Source of the DNA: Sediminitomix flava
GTDB taxonomy: Bacteria > Bacteroidota > Bacteroidia > Cytophagales > Flammeovirgaceae
Direction of reading: 5' to 3'
DNA: 64,000 bases
Assembly (NCBI RefSeq): GCF_003149185.1
Contig: NZ_QGDO01000006.1
Location: forward strand, 248,001-312,000
Shown here one piece after another: positions 26,143 to 34,539 of the stretch; the first letter of the stretch is position 1, and each line of letters begins with the position of its first letter. Made by a program: the position numbers and the translations under genes. Below the pieces are notes generated by a model that worked only from the letters and a program-made list of their open reading frames with translations, did no database searches and was not told the origin of the DNA.

Positions 26143-27084
26143 CTAAGCTTTAATACTTTCCTTTTCTTCTTCTTGAGGTCTTGTTTTCCAACGCTCATGA
26201 AGCCAAATCCATTGTTCAGGCTTTTGCTTGATAAAGTGAACTTGAGAATCTGAAATACGTTGCGTATTATCAATCAAGTCTTTTTCTTTATCACCAGTTT
26301 GAACAGCATATACTGGGTCGCCAACTACAATAGCATGGCTTAAATCTTCATTTCTTGTAATGCTAATTGGAAATACAGGAGCTCCAGTTTTAGCGGCAAG
26401 AATAGTAGCCCCAATAGGTGTAGAAGCTTGTGTACCCATGAAGTCTACAAACACATTTTTTACTTTCTGAGTATCTTGGTCAACCAGAAGAATTGATAAT
26501 TCCTTAGATAAGATACCATTCAGTAAATGTTTGAAAGCAGAAGCACTTCTGGTCACATATTTCTGTCCTTGATGCGATCTGTTTTGAATAAGTAATTCGT
26601 TCAAACGCTCATCTTTTAGAGGAGCACCTACAACTGTTACACCTTTCTCGATTAGACCAGCATAAGCATTTACAAGTTCAAAGCAACCGTGGTGTGCACA
26701 AAGGCCAATAACACCACTGCCTTCTAACTGAACCTTCGTTATTTTTTCCCAACCTGTTACGGTTACGATATCATTGAAATCTTTAAATGTATTCAAAAGA
26801 GGTAGACGGAATGTTTCAATGGCATTCATCCCTAGGTGTCTCCAACTTTCTTTTGCGATCCATTTCTTCTCTGAGTCAGACTTAGTATCACCATAGGCGA
26901 TATCAAGATTTTTTAGCGTTTTTAAACGCTCGCTTTTCATAAGCTTATAGGCAAGCACCCCTAAACGTCCGCCTGTGCGGAGTAGAGGTTTTCTAGGCAT
27001 TTTTTGAAGAACTTTTACGCCTCCTTTCACAAATGCATAGAGTAAGTCATATTTCAACTTTTTCAATCCCTTCTTTTTTCCCAT
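26143..27084 (-). CDS. Lipid A biosynthesis (LpxL/HtrB-type) lysophospholipid acyltransferase
   Basis: It transfers an acyl chain to lipid A or a related lipid at the inner membrane. The catalytic HX4(D/E) motif is AHHGCFELVNAYAG, and the LPLAT substrate motif GAPLKDERLNELLIQNR-like follows, then QDTQKVKNVFVDFMGTQAS and TGAPVFPISI. The end EQWIWLHERWKTRP is the family signature for the C-terminal part. The length of 313 residues is normal. It is probably transcribed alone; the YjbQ gene lies 110 bases upstream on the same strand. Confidence 0.9.
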   Translation of the reverse strand: MGKKKGLKKLKYDLLYAFVKGGVKVLQKMPRKPLLRTGGRLGVLAYKLMKSERLKTLKNLDIAYGDTKSDSEKKWIAKESWRHLGMNAIETFRLPLLNTFKDFNDIVTVTGWEKITKVQLEGSGVIGLCAHHGCFELVNAYAGLIEKGVTVVGAPLKDERLNELLIQNRSHQGQKYVTRSASAFKHLLNGILSKELSILLVDQDTQKVKNVFVDFMGTQASTPIGATILAAKTGAPVFPISITRNEDLSHAIVVGDPVYAVQTGDKEKDLIDNTQRISDSQVHFIKQKPEQWIWLHERWKTRPQEEEKESIKA

Positions 27085-27194
27085 CTCAAAAATACCTTAG
27101 CCTTTAGTGAAGATTAAAGAGTAATCTTGCGAGTAAACAAATGATTGCATAATATTAATAATTAATATAAAAGAATTCTGTTAATAACGGAACT

Positions 27195-27614
27195 TTATTC
27201 ACCAATTATTGTGATTACTAGCTTTCTTGGACCTGCAAAGTCACGATGTTCACACAAATAGATGCCTTGCCATGTTCCTAACAGAAATTGACCATTGGCT
27301 ACGGGAATGTTAACACTACTACCTAGAAGCGAAGATTTGATGTGCGCAGGCATATCATCAGGCCCCTCATAAGTGTGTTTGTAATAAGGTGCATTTTCGG
27401 GAATCATGACATTGAAATGACTTTCAAAGTCTTCTCGAACAGTGGGATCTGCATTTTCATTGATAGTCAATGAAGCAGAAGTATGAAGAATAAATACTTG
27501 AGCAGTACCAGCTTTAATCTTAGATAGTTCTGGTATAGCGTTTTCTATTTCTGATGTGATCAAGTGAAACCCTCTTGAATATGCTCTTAATCGGATTTGT
27601 TTTTGGATAACCAT
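27195..27614 (-). CDS. YjbQ/UPF0047-family protein
   Basis: The 139-residue cytoplasmic protein has the hallmark motifs of YjbQ: an early GFHLIT, HTSASLTINENADP, the metal-site cluster HTYEGPDDMPAHIKSSLLG, then LGTWQGIYLCEHRD near the end. Members show weak thiamin phosphate synthase activity in vitro, and the true role is not settled. It is on the same strand as the acyltransferase gene, 110 bases away. Confidence 0.93.
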   Translation of the reverse strand: MVIQKQIRLRAYSRGFHLITSEIENAIPELSKIKAGTAQVFILHTSASLTINENADPTVREDFESHFNVMIPENAPYYKHTYEGPDDMPAHIKSSLLGSSVNIPVANGQFLLGTWQGIYLCEHRDFAGPRKLVITIIGE

Positions 27615-27793
27615 TTCGAAAAAAAATAAATGAAATAGATTAATGTGAACACCTCTTTAGACTATTGAGAATGTTATCATGACGAAAGACTCTTTGATTA
27701 AGCTAAAAAAAGAGTTTTAAAGTGGTAAAAGCTGATCATTAAGTCTTTCTGTTTGCAAAAATACAGATACTTCAACGACACAACAAGTAAATA

Positions 27794-28096
27794 ATGAGTA
27801 GAGAAGAAGAGCAAAAACATTTATTAAAAACGAGTAATTTGATTGCTAAGGATTTTGGCGAAATAGGAGAGGAATTAGAGGTGCAATATGATCTTCAGCA
27901 ATGGTTGAGTAAGAGAATAAATTATATGTTACGCTTTGAGTTTGATCAATTGATGAATGCCCTTTATCGAATTGATGTTGACGAACAGAAAGTAAAAGAA
28001 GCTATAGCGAGTGATGCTCCTGCGGATGAGCTGGCAAAACTGGTTTTGGAACGTCAGTGGCAAAAAGTAATCATGTGGGGAAAGTATGAAAGTTAA
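27794..28096 (+). CDS. Small conserved protein of unknown function
   Basis: A 100-residue, acidic, largely helical protein without signal or membrane segment. The segment LSKRINYMLRFEFDQLMNALYRIDVDEQKVKEA followed by ADELAKLVLERQWQKVIM is highly regular and looks like a conserved Bacteroidetes family, but I cannot name it. The start is preceded by an A-rich tract (aagtaataATG). It stands alone, followed by a short hairpin. Confidence 0.65.
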   Translation: MSREEEQKHLLKTSNLIAKDFGEIGEELEVQYDLQQWLSKRINYMLRFEFDQLMNALYRIDVDEQKVKEAIASDAPADELAKLVLERQWQKVIMWGKYES

Positions 28097-28104
28097 AAAA
28101 GCAA

Positions 28105-28125
28105 AGGCTCCGTATAACAGAGCCT
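28105..28125 (+). terminator. Hairpin after the small gene, weak terminator
   Basis: AGGCTC (28105-28110) pairs with GAGCCT (28120-28125). There is no convincing T-run, so termination strength is doubtful. Confidence 0.35.
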
Positions 28126-28241
28126 CTGCCACTAAGGTAAAGTGATGTAATCTTTATGCATGCGAAATAAGTTGTACTCATTTGCTATTCAAAGAGACAG
28201 TACATGCTTGTAATTGGTTGTAAGTGTGTTGATAAAAACTT

Positions 28242-29543
28242 TTAACTGTATAAGAACATTTGAATGAGCATATAGGTAATAGCTCCTCCAAAGTAGCCTG
28301 CAAGGGCTAGCCAACTGACTTTTTTGATATACCAACCAAAGCCAATTTTTTCCATTCCCATAGCAGCTACACCTGCAGCAGAGCCGATAATTAGTGCACT
28401 ACCACCAGTTCCAGCACAATAAGCAATAAACTCCCAAAGCCAATGGTTTGTAGGGAAAACAGCAAGGTCGTACATCCCAATAGCGGCAGCAACAAGAGGC
28501 ACGTTGTCCACAACGGCAGAAAGTAGCCCTAGTATAAGACCAATAGCATATATATTACCAATGGTCTCATCCATATAAGTAGCCAAATCTTTTAGAATTC
28601 CTGTCGCTTGAAGACTTGAGATAGCTACCAAAATTCCGAAGAAGAAAAGCACACCTGCGACATCTACTTTTTTGATAGTGTATATTACTGAGAGTTTTCC
28701 TTTAAGTTCAGGGTCTTTATGCTTATGCATAATCTCAGTGATGAGCCACATTACTCCTAATCCAAGTAAAATACCCATAAAAGGAGGTAGGCCAGTTAGT
28801 GTTTTGAATATTGGAACAAATAGTAGTGCAGAGATTCCTAGAATCAAGACTGTCAGTTGTTCATTTCTTTTTATCAATTGATATGGAGAAAAAGGGACAT
28901 TTCCGAAGCCTAAAGCTCCACCTTGTGTTGATGTATTTCCGAGAGTAGTAGTAGCAATTGCTACAGGAATAATAAGACAGACAAGACTTGGAAGAATGAG
29001 TTTTACAATGATGTTTACCGTAGTAACCTGTCCTCCAATCCAAAGCATGGTTGTTGTAACGTCTCCAATTGGAGACCATGCACCTCCTGCATTGGCGGCT
29101 ATTACGACTACTGAAATAAAGAAAATACGTATTTCTCGTTTTGGTATAAGTTTTCGGAGTACCGAAATCATGACAATAGTAGTAGTCAGATTATCTAGTG
29201 CAGCAGAAAGAAAAAAGGTAGCTAAGCTGATTGTCCAGAGTAAGGTAGACTGTTTAGAAGTCGAAATTCTGCCTGTAATTAAGTCGAAGCCATGATGAAC
29301 ATCAATTAGTTCGACAATAGTCATTGCGCCAAGAAGGAAGAATAATACCCCAGATATTTCCCCCAAATATTCGTAGAGTTCATGAGTAACTACATGATGA
29401 TCTTTAGGACTTAAACAGATATAAGCAGTCCAACAGAGTACACCAATGATAAGAGCGGGGGCAGATTTGTCGATATGAATGTTGTGTTCCATAGCAATTA
29501 GCAAGTAGCCAATCACAAAAGTGAGTATGATAATGGTAATCAT
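28242..29543 (-). CDS. nhaD: NhaD-type sodium/proton antiporter
   Basis: The 433-residue inner-membrane protein has about 12 hydrophobic segments of the ion transporter superfamily. NhaD-type features include the helix with SAALDNLTTTIVMISVLRKL, the re-entrant AANAGGAWSPIGDVTTTMLW and the late SAVVDNVPLVAAAIGMY, the paired D-N-x-T/P motifs of this family. It would export sodium in exchange for protons, which fits a marine organism. A candidate -7 box (minus strand TAAATTTG, at 29592-29599) precedes it. It is monocistronic. Confidence 0.9.
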   Translation of the reverse strand: MITIIILTFVIGYLLIAMEHNIHIDKSAPALIIGVLCWTAYICLSPKDHHVVTHELYEYLGEISGVLFFLLGAMTIVELIDVHHGFDLITGRISTSKQSTLLWTISLATFFLSAALDNLTTTIVMISVLRKLIPKREIRIFFISVVVIAANAGGAWSPIGDVTTTMLWIGGQVTTVNIIVKLILPSLVCLIIPVAIATTTLGNTSTQGGALGFGNVPFSPYQLIKRNEQLTVLILGISALLFVPIFKTLTGLPPFMGILLGLGVMWLITEIMHKHKDPELKGKLSVIYTIKKVDVAGVLFFFGILVAISSLQATGILKDLATYMDETIGNIYAIGLILGLLSAVVDNVPLVAAAIGMYDLAVFPTNHWLWEFIAYCAGTGGSALIIGSAAGVAAMGMEKIGFGWYIKKVSWLALAGYFGGAITYMLIQMFLYS

Positions 29544-29802
29544 AGGCAGAGGTCAAGTTAGGTTGAATGTAGCTGGTAGCTAAAATACCCCCAAATTTAA
29601 GCAGAGCTTTCAAATAGAAACACAAGGGGCTTTAAGAGAACTTACAGATGTAGGATGTGATAGTGTAATGAATGTATTTGAGAATTCTAGTTTACTGTAA
29701 AGAGCTTAACATAGTGTGTAGATTTTTAACGAATTATACCATAACGAAGAGCTAGAGAAGACTGTTGTTAAAGCAGTATCAAACAACTTCAAATCGGTTA
29801 TC

Positions 29803-30573
29803 ATGAAAAAATCATTATCCTTAGCATTCTTTTCAGTACTTTTCATCAGTTTCTTTACTTCAAATGCACAAAAAAGTGTTTCCAAAGAGATGGAAAATGT
29901 GAAAGTTATTTTCTTAGATGTTAATGAAACACTCCTAGATTTAGAAAGTATGAAGGCATCAGTGTCTGAGGCTTTGAATGGGCGTGAAGACTTAATGACG
30001 CTTTGGTTTTCAAAAATGCTACATTATTCTCTGGTCTCGGTGAGTATTGATAGATATGAAGATTTTGGAAAAATTGGGGTAGCTTCTTTGATGATGGTAG
30101 CCCAAAATAATGGCATAGAATTAACTGAAGAACAAGCCAAAGAGGCAATCATACCACCTTTACTTTCTTTGCCAGCACATCCAGATGTTGTAGACGGACT
30201 AAGAAAATTGAAAGCAAAAGGATATAAACTCGTGACATTTACAAACTCGTCTTATAAAGGTGTCGCTACTCAGTTGAGAAATGCAAACTTAGAAGATTTA
30301 ATCGAAAAGCAATTGAGTACAGAATCTGTGAGGAGTTATAAACCTTTCTTAGAGACCTATCAATGGGCTTTGGATAGTATGAATCTTCAGCCTAATCAAG
30401 TACTAATGGCTGCAGCTCATGGATGGGATGTGGCAGGGGCAAAGGAAGCAGGAATGAAAACAGCATTTATTGCTAGACCGGGAAAGGCTCTTTATCCTTT
30501 AGTAGTAAAACCAGATTTTGTAGTAAAAGATTTTTTAGAGTTGGCAGAAAAAATGCCCTCAGTTGGTAAATAA
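29803..30573 (+). CDS. Exported haloacid dehalogenase-like (HAD type II) hydrolase
   Basis: The first ~23 residues form a cleavable signal peptide ending SNA-Q. A complete HAD fold follows: nucleophile loop VIFLDVNETLLDL, motif II TFTNSSYKG, motif III Lys in VRSYKPFLETYQWAL, and motif IV MAAAHGWDVAGAKEAGM. The pattern matches type II 2-haloacid dehalogenases (family start: F-D-x-x-G-T-L). The first Asp is present but Asn is at the +2 position, as in dehalogenases rather than phosphatases. A periplasmic location is unusual for this family. Confidence 0.82.
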   Translation: MKKSLSLAFFSVLFISFFTSNAQKSVSKEMENVKVIFLDVNETLLDLESMKASVSEALNGREDLMTLWFSKMLHYSLVSVSIDRYEDFGKIGVASLMMVAQNNGIELTEEQAKEAIIPPLLSLPAHPDVVDGLRKLKAKGYKLVTFTNSSYKGVATQLRNANLEDLIEKQLSTESVRSYKPFLETYQWALDSMNLQPNQVLMAAAHGWDVAGAKEAGMKTAFIARPGKALYPLVVKPDFVVKDFLELAEKMPSVGK

Positions 30574-30614
30574 AGTCTATTTTTTAAAGAAAAGCTACTT
30601 TGGAAAAAATAGAA

Positions 30615-30643
30615 CAACTCATCTCTTAAACAGAGATGAGTTG
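30615..30643. terminator. Hairpin after the HAD gene
   Basis: A 12-bp perfect stem (30615-30626 with 30632-30643, 5-nt loop). It lacks a T-run on the plus strand, so it may be a weak terminator or an RNA processing site. Confidence 0.55.
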
Positions 30644-30781
30644 ATCCTAGATTATATATCTAGCTTTGATTGGTCTTTAATGCCTCTATAATTACCATCT
30701 AATAGAAAGTGTATGTTTAAATTATTTTACTGATATTCGATGGTATATTTTTTTACAACCTTTTTTAGTCTTTTAAATATT

Positions 30782-31018
30782 ATGGCAGATATAAGTATTG
30801 TTACTCCAGGGATTGGGCTTATATTTTGGACGCTTCTACTATTCTTTTCATTACCCATTACTATTCTGTGGATATATGTTATTGTTGATATCCTCCGATC
30901 AAATCATTTTGATTCCAATACAAGATTGATGTGGATAATTATTGCTGTATTTGTTCCCGTTATGGGATCAATATTATATCTCATAATGGGAAAAGATAAA
31001 TCTAGAAGTGGAATGTAA
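30782..31018 (+). CDS. Small membrane protein with PLD-nuclease N-terminal-like domain
   Basis: Two hydrophobic segments (IFWTLLLFFSLPITILWIYV and LMWIIIAVFVPVMGSILYLI) flank the short D-I-L-x-S loop, ending in GKDKSRSGM. This is the PLDc_N arrangement found as stand-alone small proteins in Bacteroidetes. I place the start at 30782 (78 residues) because MADIS fits the family better; the frame continues upstream to an ATG at 30740. Role unknown. Confidence 0.72.
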   Translation: MADISIVTPGIGLIFWTLLLFFSLPITILWIYVIVDILRSNHFDSNTRLMWIIIAVFVPVMGSILYLIMGKDKSRSGM

Positions 31019-31064
31019 TGCTTCCTTTTTAGGAGTACTAGAAAAGGAATTTAGGTATAGAGAA

Positions 31065-31622
31065 ATGGAGTTTGAGCAATTAGAAACAGAGCGACTGTAT
31101 TTACGGAAGTTGACGGATGAGCTTTATGAACAGATTTTGAAGAATTCATCGGATGAAGAGATTATGCGAGAATTGAATTTGGATGCTGGCGAAGTTTCAA
31201 AAGAAAAGACTAAGGCAATAAAAGGCTTTTCGACTTTCAATAAGTCATTGTTAATCTTTCAGTTGCTTGAGAAAAGTACTCATAAGATTATAGGCTGGTG
31301 TGGTTTTCATACTTGGTATCTAGATCATGATCGTGCAGAAATTGGTTACACTTTAAAGGATGAACAAGCGAAAAGAAAAGGATATATGAGCGAAGCGATT
31401 TCAGCGGTAGTAAAATATGGTTTTGAAGAGATGAAGCTCAAACGTATTGAAGCATTTATTGAACCTAATAATATTCCATCTATCAAATTGGTGCAAGGCT
31501 TAGGCTTTCAGAAGGAAGGGCATTTACGAAACCATTATCAGAAAAATGGTAAACTTGAGGATTCTGTAATCTATGGATTACTTTTAGAGGAGTATCATTT
31601 ATCTGAAAAAAAAATGAGATAG
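31065..31622 (+). CDS. GNAT-family N-acetyltransferase, RimJ/RimL-like
   Basis: The start LETERLYLRKLTDELYEQI is the classic opening of RimJ/RimL-type acetyltransferases. The core has IIGWCGFHTW, EIGYTLKDEQAKRKGYMSEAISAVVKYGFEEM (acyl-CoA loop) and ANNIPSIKLVQGLGF-like (EPNNIPSIKLVQGLGFQKEG). The ATG at 31065 is chosen over 31008, since the upstream 19 residues overlap the previous gene and do not fit the family. Length 185 residues. Substrate unknown: ribosomal protein N-termini or small amines. Confidence 0.85.
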   Translation: MEFEQLETERLYLRKLTDELYEQILKNSSDEEIMRELNLDAGEVSKEKTKAIKGFSTFNKSLLIFQLLEKSTHKIIGWCGFHTWYLDHDRAEIGYTLKDEQAKRKGYMSEAISAVVKYGFEEMKLKRIEAFIEPNNIPSIKLVQGLGFQKEGHLRNHYQKNGKLEDSVIYGLLLEEYHLSEKKMR

Positions 31623-31662
31623 CACTTTCTGTAAGTTGAGCTATCTAAAATATAAAGTAGAA

Positions 31663-31710
31663 ACCCCATTCTTAACTTGCTTTTAGCGAAGATAAGGATG
31701 GGGTACTTTT
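31663..31710 (+). terminator. Bidirectional terminator between the GNAT gene and lrgB
   Basis: ACCCCATTCTTA (31663-31674) pairs with TAAGGATGGGGT (31693-31704) over 12 bp with one G-U. A T-run follows on the plus strand. Confidence 0.8.
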
Positions 31711-31739
31711 TATTATTCTATATTTGAAGGTCACTTTTT

Positions 31740-32456
31740 TTAGAAAAGCATTTCAAGTAAATCTAATAAAGGAGGCATAATGTAAGGAGTAATAATAGCT
31801 GTACAAACACCACAAAGTCCTAGTGCTAATCCTCCGTATGCGGCATGCGTTTTACCAAGTTGAGCAGCTTGAGCAGTACCAATTCCGTGGGCAGCAGCTC
31901 CCATAGCTAAACCAATAGCTTTTGGTGATTTGATACCTACAGCTTTCAATATCGGGATTCCGATAATGCTACCACCAATTCCTACAATGACAACAATAAC
32001 TGCTGTAAGGGCAGGGATTCCACCAACAGTATCAGAAATACTCATGGCGATCGGAGTTGTTACAGATTTTGGAGCTAAAGACAAAAGTACATCTTTTGAC
32101 GCCCCTAATGCATAGGCAACTACAACTCCTGAAATCACACCAACCAAAGAACCAATGACTACGGCTGTGATGATAGATTTTTTCTCTTTCTTGATTTCTT
32201 CAATTTGCATATAAAGTGGTAAGCCCAAAGCAACCACGGCAGGACCAAGAAAGCCACTGATATATTTTCCGCCAGCTTCATAATCTGAATATTCTAAACC
32301 CAATCCACTTAGTACAAGAATAATCGTAGCAATACTTATCAGTACAGGGTGAAAAAGGAAAAAGTTGTTTGTTCTAATGTATAATTGTTGTGAAGCGAAA
32401 TAGACCACACAAGTTAGTGTGATCGCAAAGAGTTCACTGTGTATAATTTCATTCAT
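31740..32456 (-). CDS. lrgB: LrgB/CidB-family membrane protein
   Basis: The 238-residue integral membrane protein has six or more hydrophobic segments. Family motifs include SGFLGPAVVALGLPLY, LAPKSVTTPIAMSISDTVGG and AMGAAAHGIGTAQAAQLG. LrgB works with LrgA; related pairs transport pyruvate in Bacillus subtilis and Streptococcus mutans and were earlier linked to autolysis in Staphylococcus. It overlaps lrgA by 8 bases, so the two are translationally coupled. Upstream in the same operon lies a D-lactate dehydrogenase-like gene. Confidence 0.93.
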   Translation of the reverse strand: MNEIIHSELFAITLTCVVYFASQQLYIRTNNFFLFHPVLISIATIILVLSGLGLEYSDYEAGGKYISGFLGPAVVALGLPLYMQIEEIKKEKKSIITAVVIGSLVGVISGVVVAYALGASKDVLLSLAPKSVTTPIAMSISDTVGGIPALTAVIVVIVGIGGSIIGIPILKAVGIKSPKAIGLAMGAAAHGIGTAQAAQLGKTHAAYGGLALGLCGVCTAIITPYIMPPLLDLLEMLF

Positions 32457-32820
32457 CGTCTTTGCTCTTGTCGAGTTTTTGTTGTGTAAATCCGACTACA
32501 ATTAATACAACTACAGTACTAATCAGACACGAACCCAAGATTGTTACGAGTTCAGATTTTAGGGTTTGAAAATGGAGCATAAGTGCAACACCCGGAGGAA
32601 TAAACAAGAATGCCATGTGCGTGGTCAGCAAATTTGCAATTCCTTTAATCTGATCTACTTTAACTATTTTAAAATGAAGTAAAGCGGTAAGCATTACCAT
32701 TCCGATGATACTACCCGGTACAGGAATATGCAAAAGGTAGGAAATCGTGTTTCCTAAGAGTAGTAATCCAAATATGATTGCCAGACTTAAAATCATAACT
32801 ATAGAAATTATGAAATACAA
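32449..32820 (-). CDS. lrgA: LrgA/CidA-family membrane protein
   Basis: The 123-residue protein has four hydrophobic segments and the LrgA motif HIPVPGSIIGMVMLTALL, then THMAFLFIPPGVALM. It is predicted to assemble with LrgB in the inner membrane. It begins 55 bases after the ldhA stop on the same strand and its end overlaps lrgB. The neighbourhood supports pyruvate or lactate exchange over lysis, by inference. Confidence 0.92.
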   Translation of the reverse strand: MYFIISIVMILSLAIIFGLLLLGNTISYLLHIPVPGSIIGMVMLTALLHFKIVKVDQIKGIANLLTTHMAFLFIPPGVALMLHFQTLKSELVTILGSCLISTVVVLIVVGFTQQKLDKSKDDE

Positions 32821-32875
32821 AAGGGAAGCTGATACAGATTGTATGCGAGCTTCCCACTATATTTTGATTCAAAGA

Positions 32876-33868
32876 TTAACCTAATACAATATTCTTGTTG
32901 TCTTTTCCTTTTTGGAAATCAAGAATGTTTTGAAGCGTTACTTTAGAAATCTCATCTAGGGCCTCTCTTGTAAAGAATGCTTGGTGAGAAGTAATCAATA
33001 CGTTCGGGAAAGATAATAGACGAGAGATTTTATCGTCTGTAATTACTTTTTCAGACAAGTTGTGGAAGAATAGACCTTCCTCTTGTTCGTATACATCAAT
33101 ACCTAAAGAACCTAATTTTCCACTTTTCAATGCGTCAATAGCATCCATAGTATCGATAAGACCACCACGACTGGTATTGATTAGCATAGCTCCATCTTTC
33201 ATTAAGTTTAAGGTGTACTTATTGATCATGTGTGCCGTTTCAGGTAGAAGTGGTGTATTTAAGGATACAATATCAGAGCTGCTTAATAACTCTGTAAGGT
33301 CAGTATATTTGATGCCTTGCTTCTTTAGTTCTTCATTCGGATAAAGGTCGTAGGCTAAAACCTTACAGCCGAAACCTAACATAAGATTACAGAAGATTGC
33401 TCCAATTTTACCTGTACCAATAACTCCGATCGTTTTTCCATACAAGTTGAAACCTGTCAAACGCTCAAGTGAGAAGTTTCCTTCACGAACACGGTTATAA
33501 GCCTTATGCGTTTTTCTATTCAATGTTAGGATAAGAGCAACGGCATGTTCAGCAACCGCATGTGGAGAATAAGCAGGGACACGGAAAACTTTTATGCCAT
33601 GTTGTTTTGTAGCATCCAAATCTACATTGTTGAAGCCTGCACATCGCATTGCAATCATCTTCACACCTAACTGAGCAAGGTTTTCGATAATAGGTCTGCC
33701 TAAGTCATCATTTACGAATGCACATACAGCATCACATCCTTTAGCGTATACAACGGTTTCCTCAGTAAGTTTTACTTTGAAGTATCTGAATTCAAATCCG
33801 TACTCCTCATTAAACTTGTTGAACCATTCTTTGTCATAGGACTTATACGAGAAAAAGGCAATCTTCAT
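32876..33868 (-). CDS. ldhA: D-2-hydroxyacid dehydrogenase, D-lactate dehydrogenase type
   Basis: The 330-residue cytoplasmic enzyme probably interconverts pyruvate and D-lactate with NADH. The Rossmann loop is GVIGTGKIGAIFC. The catalytic Arg is in LINTSRGGLIDT, the Glu in the DVYEQEEGLFF region, and the His in ITSHQAFFTREAL. These are the motifs of LdhA-type enzymes. It leads a probable operon with lrgA and lrgB. A CACAAA-N9-TTTGTG inverted repeat (33920-33940) lies ~50 bases upstream and may be an operator. Confidence 0.9.
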   Translation of the reverse strand: MKIAFFSYKSYDKEWFNKFNEEYGFEFRYFKVKLTEETVVYAKGCDAVCAFVNDDLGRPIIENLAQLGVKMIAMRCAGFNNVDLDATKQHGIKVFRVPAYSPHAVAEHAVALILTLNRKTHKAYNRVREGNFSLERLTGFNLYGKTIGVIGTGKIGAIFCNLMLGFGCKVLAYDLYPNEELKKQGIKYTDLTELLSSSDIVSLNTPLLPETAHMINKYTLNLMKDGAMLINTSRGGLIDTMDAIDALKSGKLGSLGIDVYEQEEGLFFHNLSEKVITDDKISRLLSFPNVLITSHQAFFTREALDEISKVTLQNILDFQKGKDNKNIVLG

Positions 33869-33919
33869 CTTATCAATATGTTAAGTGTGTAAAAGAGGAA
33901 TCCGCATACGAGAATACCT

Positions 33920-33940
33920 CACAAATAGAATAGGTTTGTG
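33920..33940 (-). promoter_or_regulatory. Inverted repeat upstream of ldhA
   Basis: CACAAA (33920-33925) and TTTGTG (33935-33940) form a perfect 6-bp inverted repeat with a 9-base spacer, about 50 bases before the ldhA start. No TAnnTTTG promoter is visible near it. A redox-repressor role is possible but not shown. Confidence 0.3.
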
Positions 33941-34301
33941 TAAATGAAAGTTCAAAATAAGTAAAAAAGGAGATGGTTTTATAGTAGTCGGTTGTAATTA
34001 AATGTTAATAATTTTAACACTCAAAATCAAACATTTAAGTGTATTTAATACAGCTAGCACGCATGTTTTAGTCATTTTTTAGATTCATAAGAGAGTAGAT
34101 TGACTTATTCAGATTGGAGAAATTATACATAATTTTTTTAGCCTAGCTAACGGTGTCTAGCAACGGTAAAATGTACACCTGTATAAGATGCTCATCTGTT
34201 AATAATTGAAAGTGATTTGAGCTATAGTAGGGCATTCAAGGTTAAGTTCTCAGAAACAGCGTAGTAGCAAAAAGAAAAGTACAAAAATTTTAGGGTGGGG
34301 A
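33941..34301. other. Gene-free stretch upstream of the ribosomal operon
   Basis: No coding frame, tRNA or known RNA is seen. The only local pattern is an imperfect tandem repeat, CTAGCTAACGGT (34143-34154) and CTAGCAACGGT (34157-34167). No remains of rpsC or other S10-operon genes are recognisable here. Confidence 0.5.
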
Positions 34302-34332
34302 TTTGAATATTAAGAAAATGTTTCTACCTTTG
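34302..34332 (+). promoter_or_regulatory. Promoter of the rplP-rplQ ribosomal operon
   Basis: TTTG (34302-34305), a 19-base spacer and TACCTTTG (34325-34332) match the Bacteroidetes consensus exactly. It predicts a ~200-nt leader before rplP. Confidence 0.8.
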
Positions 34333-34338
34333 TGATCC

Positions 34339-34539
34339 CAAATCTCGGGAAACTCTGTTCATAATTTGAAATGAACAAAAGTCCCATTTGAACAATACCG
34401 TAATAAAATACAGCATTTTTAGTTCGTCTTAGTTGCGTGTGTAGCAGGATGGAGGCTTGTGTCCGAGAGGGAGAGTATATTAATTGATTTGCATTATCAA
34501 CTTAAGCGGTGACGACTGCTTTTAAATATATTTTCGGTT
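34339..34539 (+). promoter_or_regulatory. Leader of the ribosomal operon with a hairpin near rplP
   Basis: The leader has a short stem TCCC/GGGA near its 5' end and AAGCGGT-GACG-ACTGCTT (34504-34521, one G-U) followed by TTT, only 18 bases before the rplP ATG. This could be an attenuator or a ribosomal-protein binding site. No matching known leader family is recognised. Confidence 0.4.

Noticed and set aside
34141-34170. Direct repeat CTAGC(T)AACGGT as a possible integration or CRISPR-like repeat
   Set aside because: Only two imperfect copies two bases apart, with no spacer structure, integrase or cas gene.
34340-34539. tRNA or known riboswitch in the rplP leader
   Set aside because: No cloverleaf, no TTCRA arm and no recognised aptamer core could be drawn.
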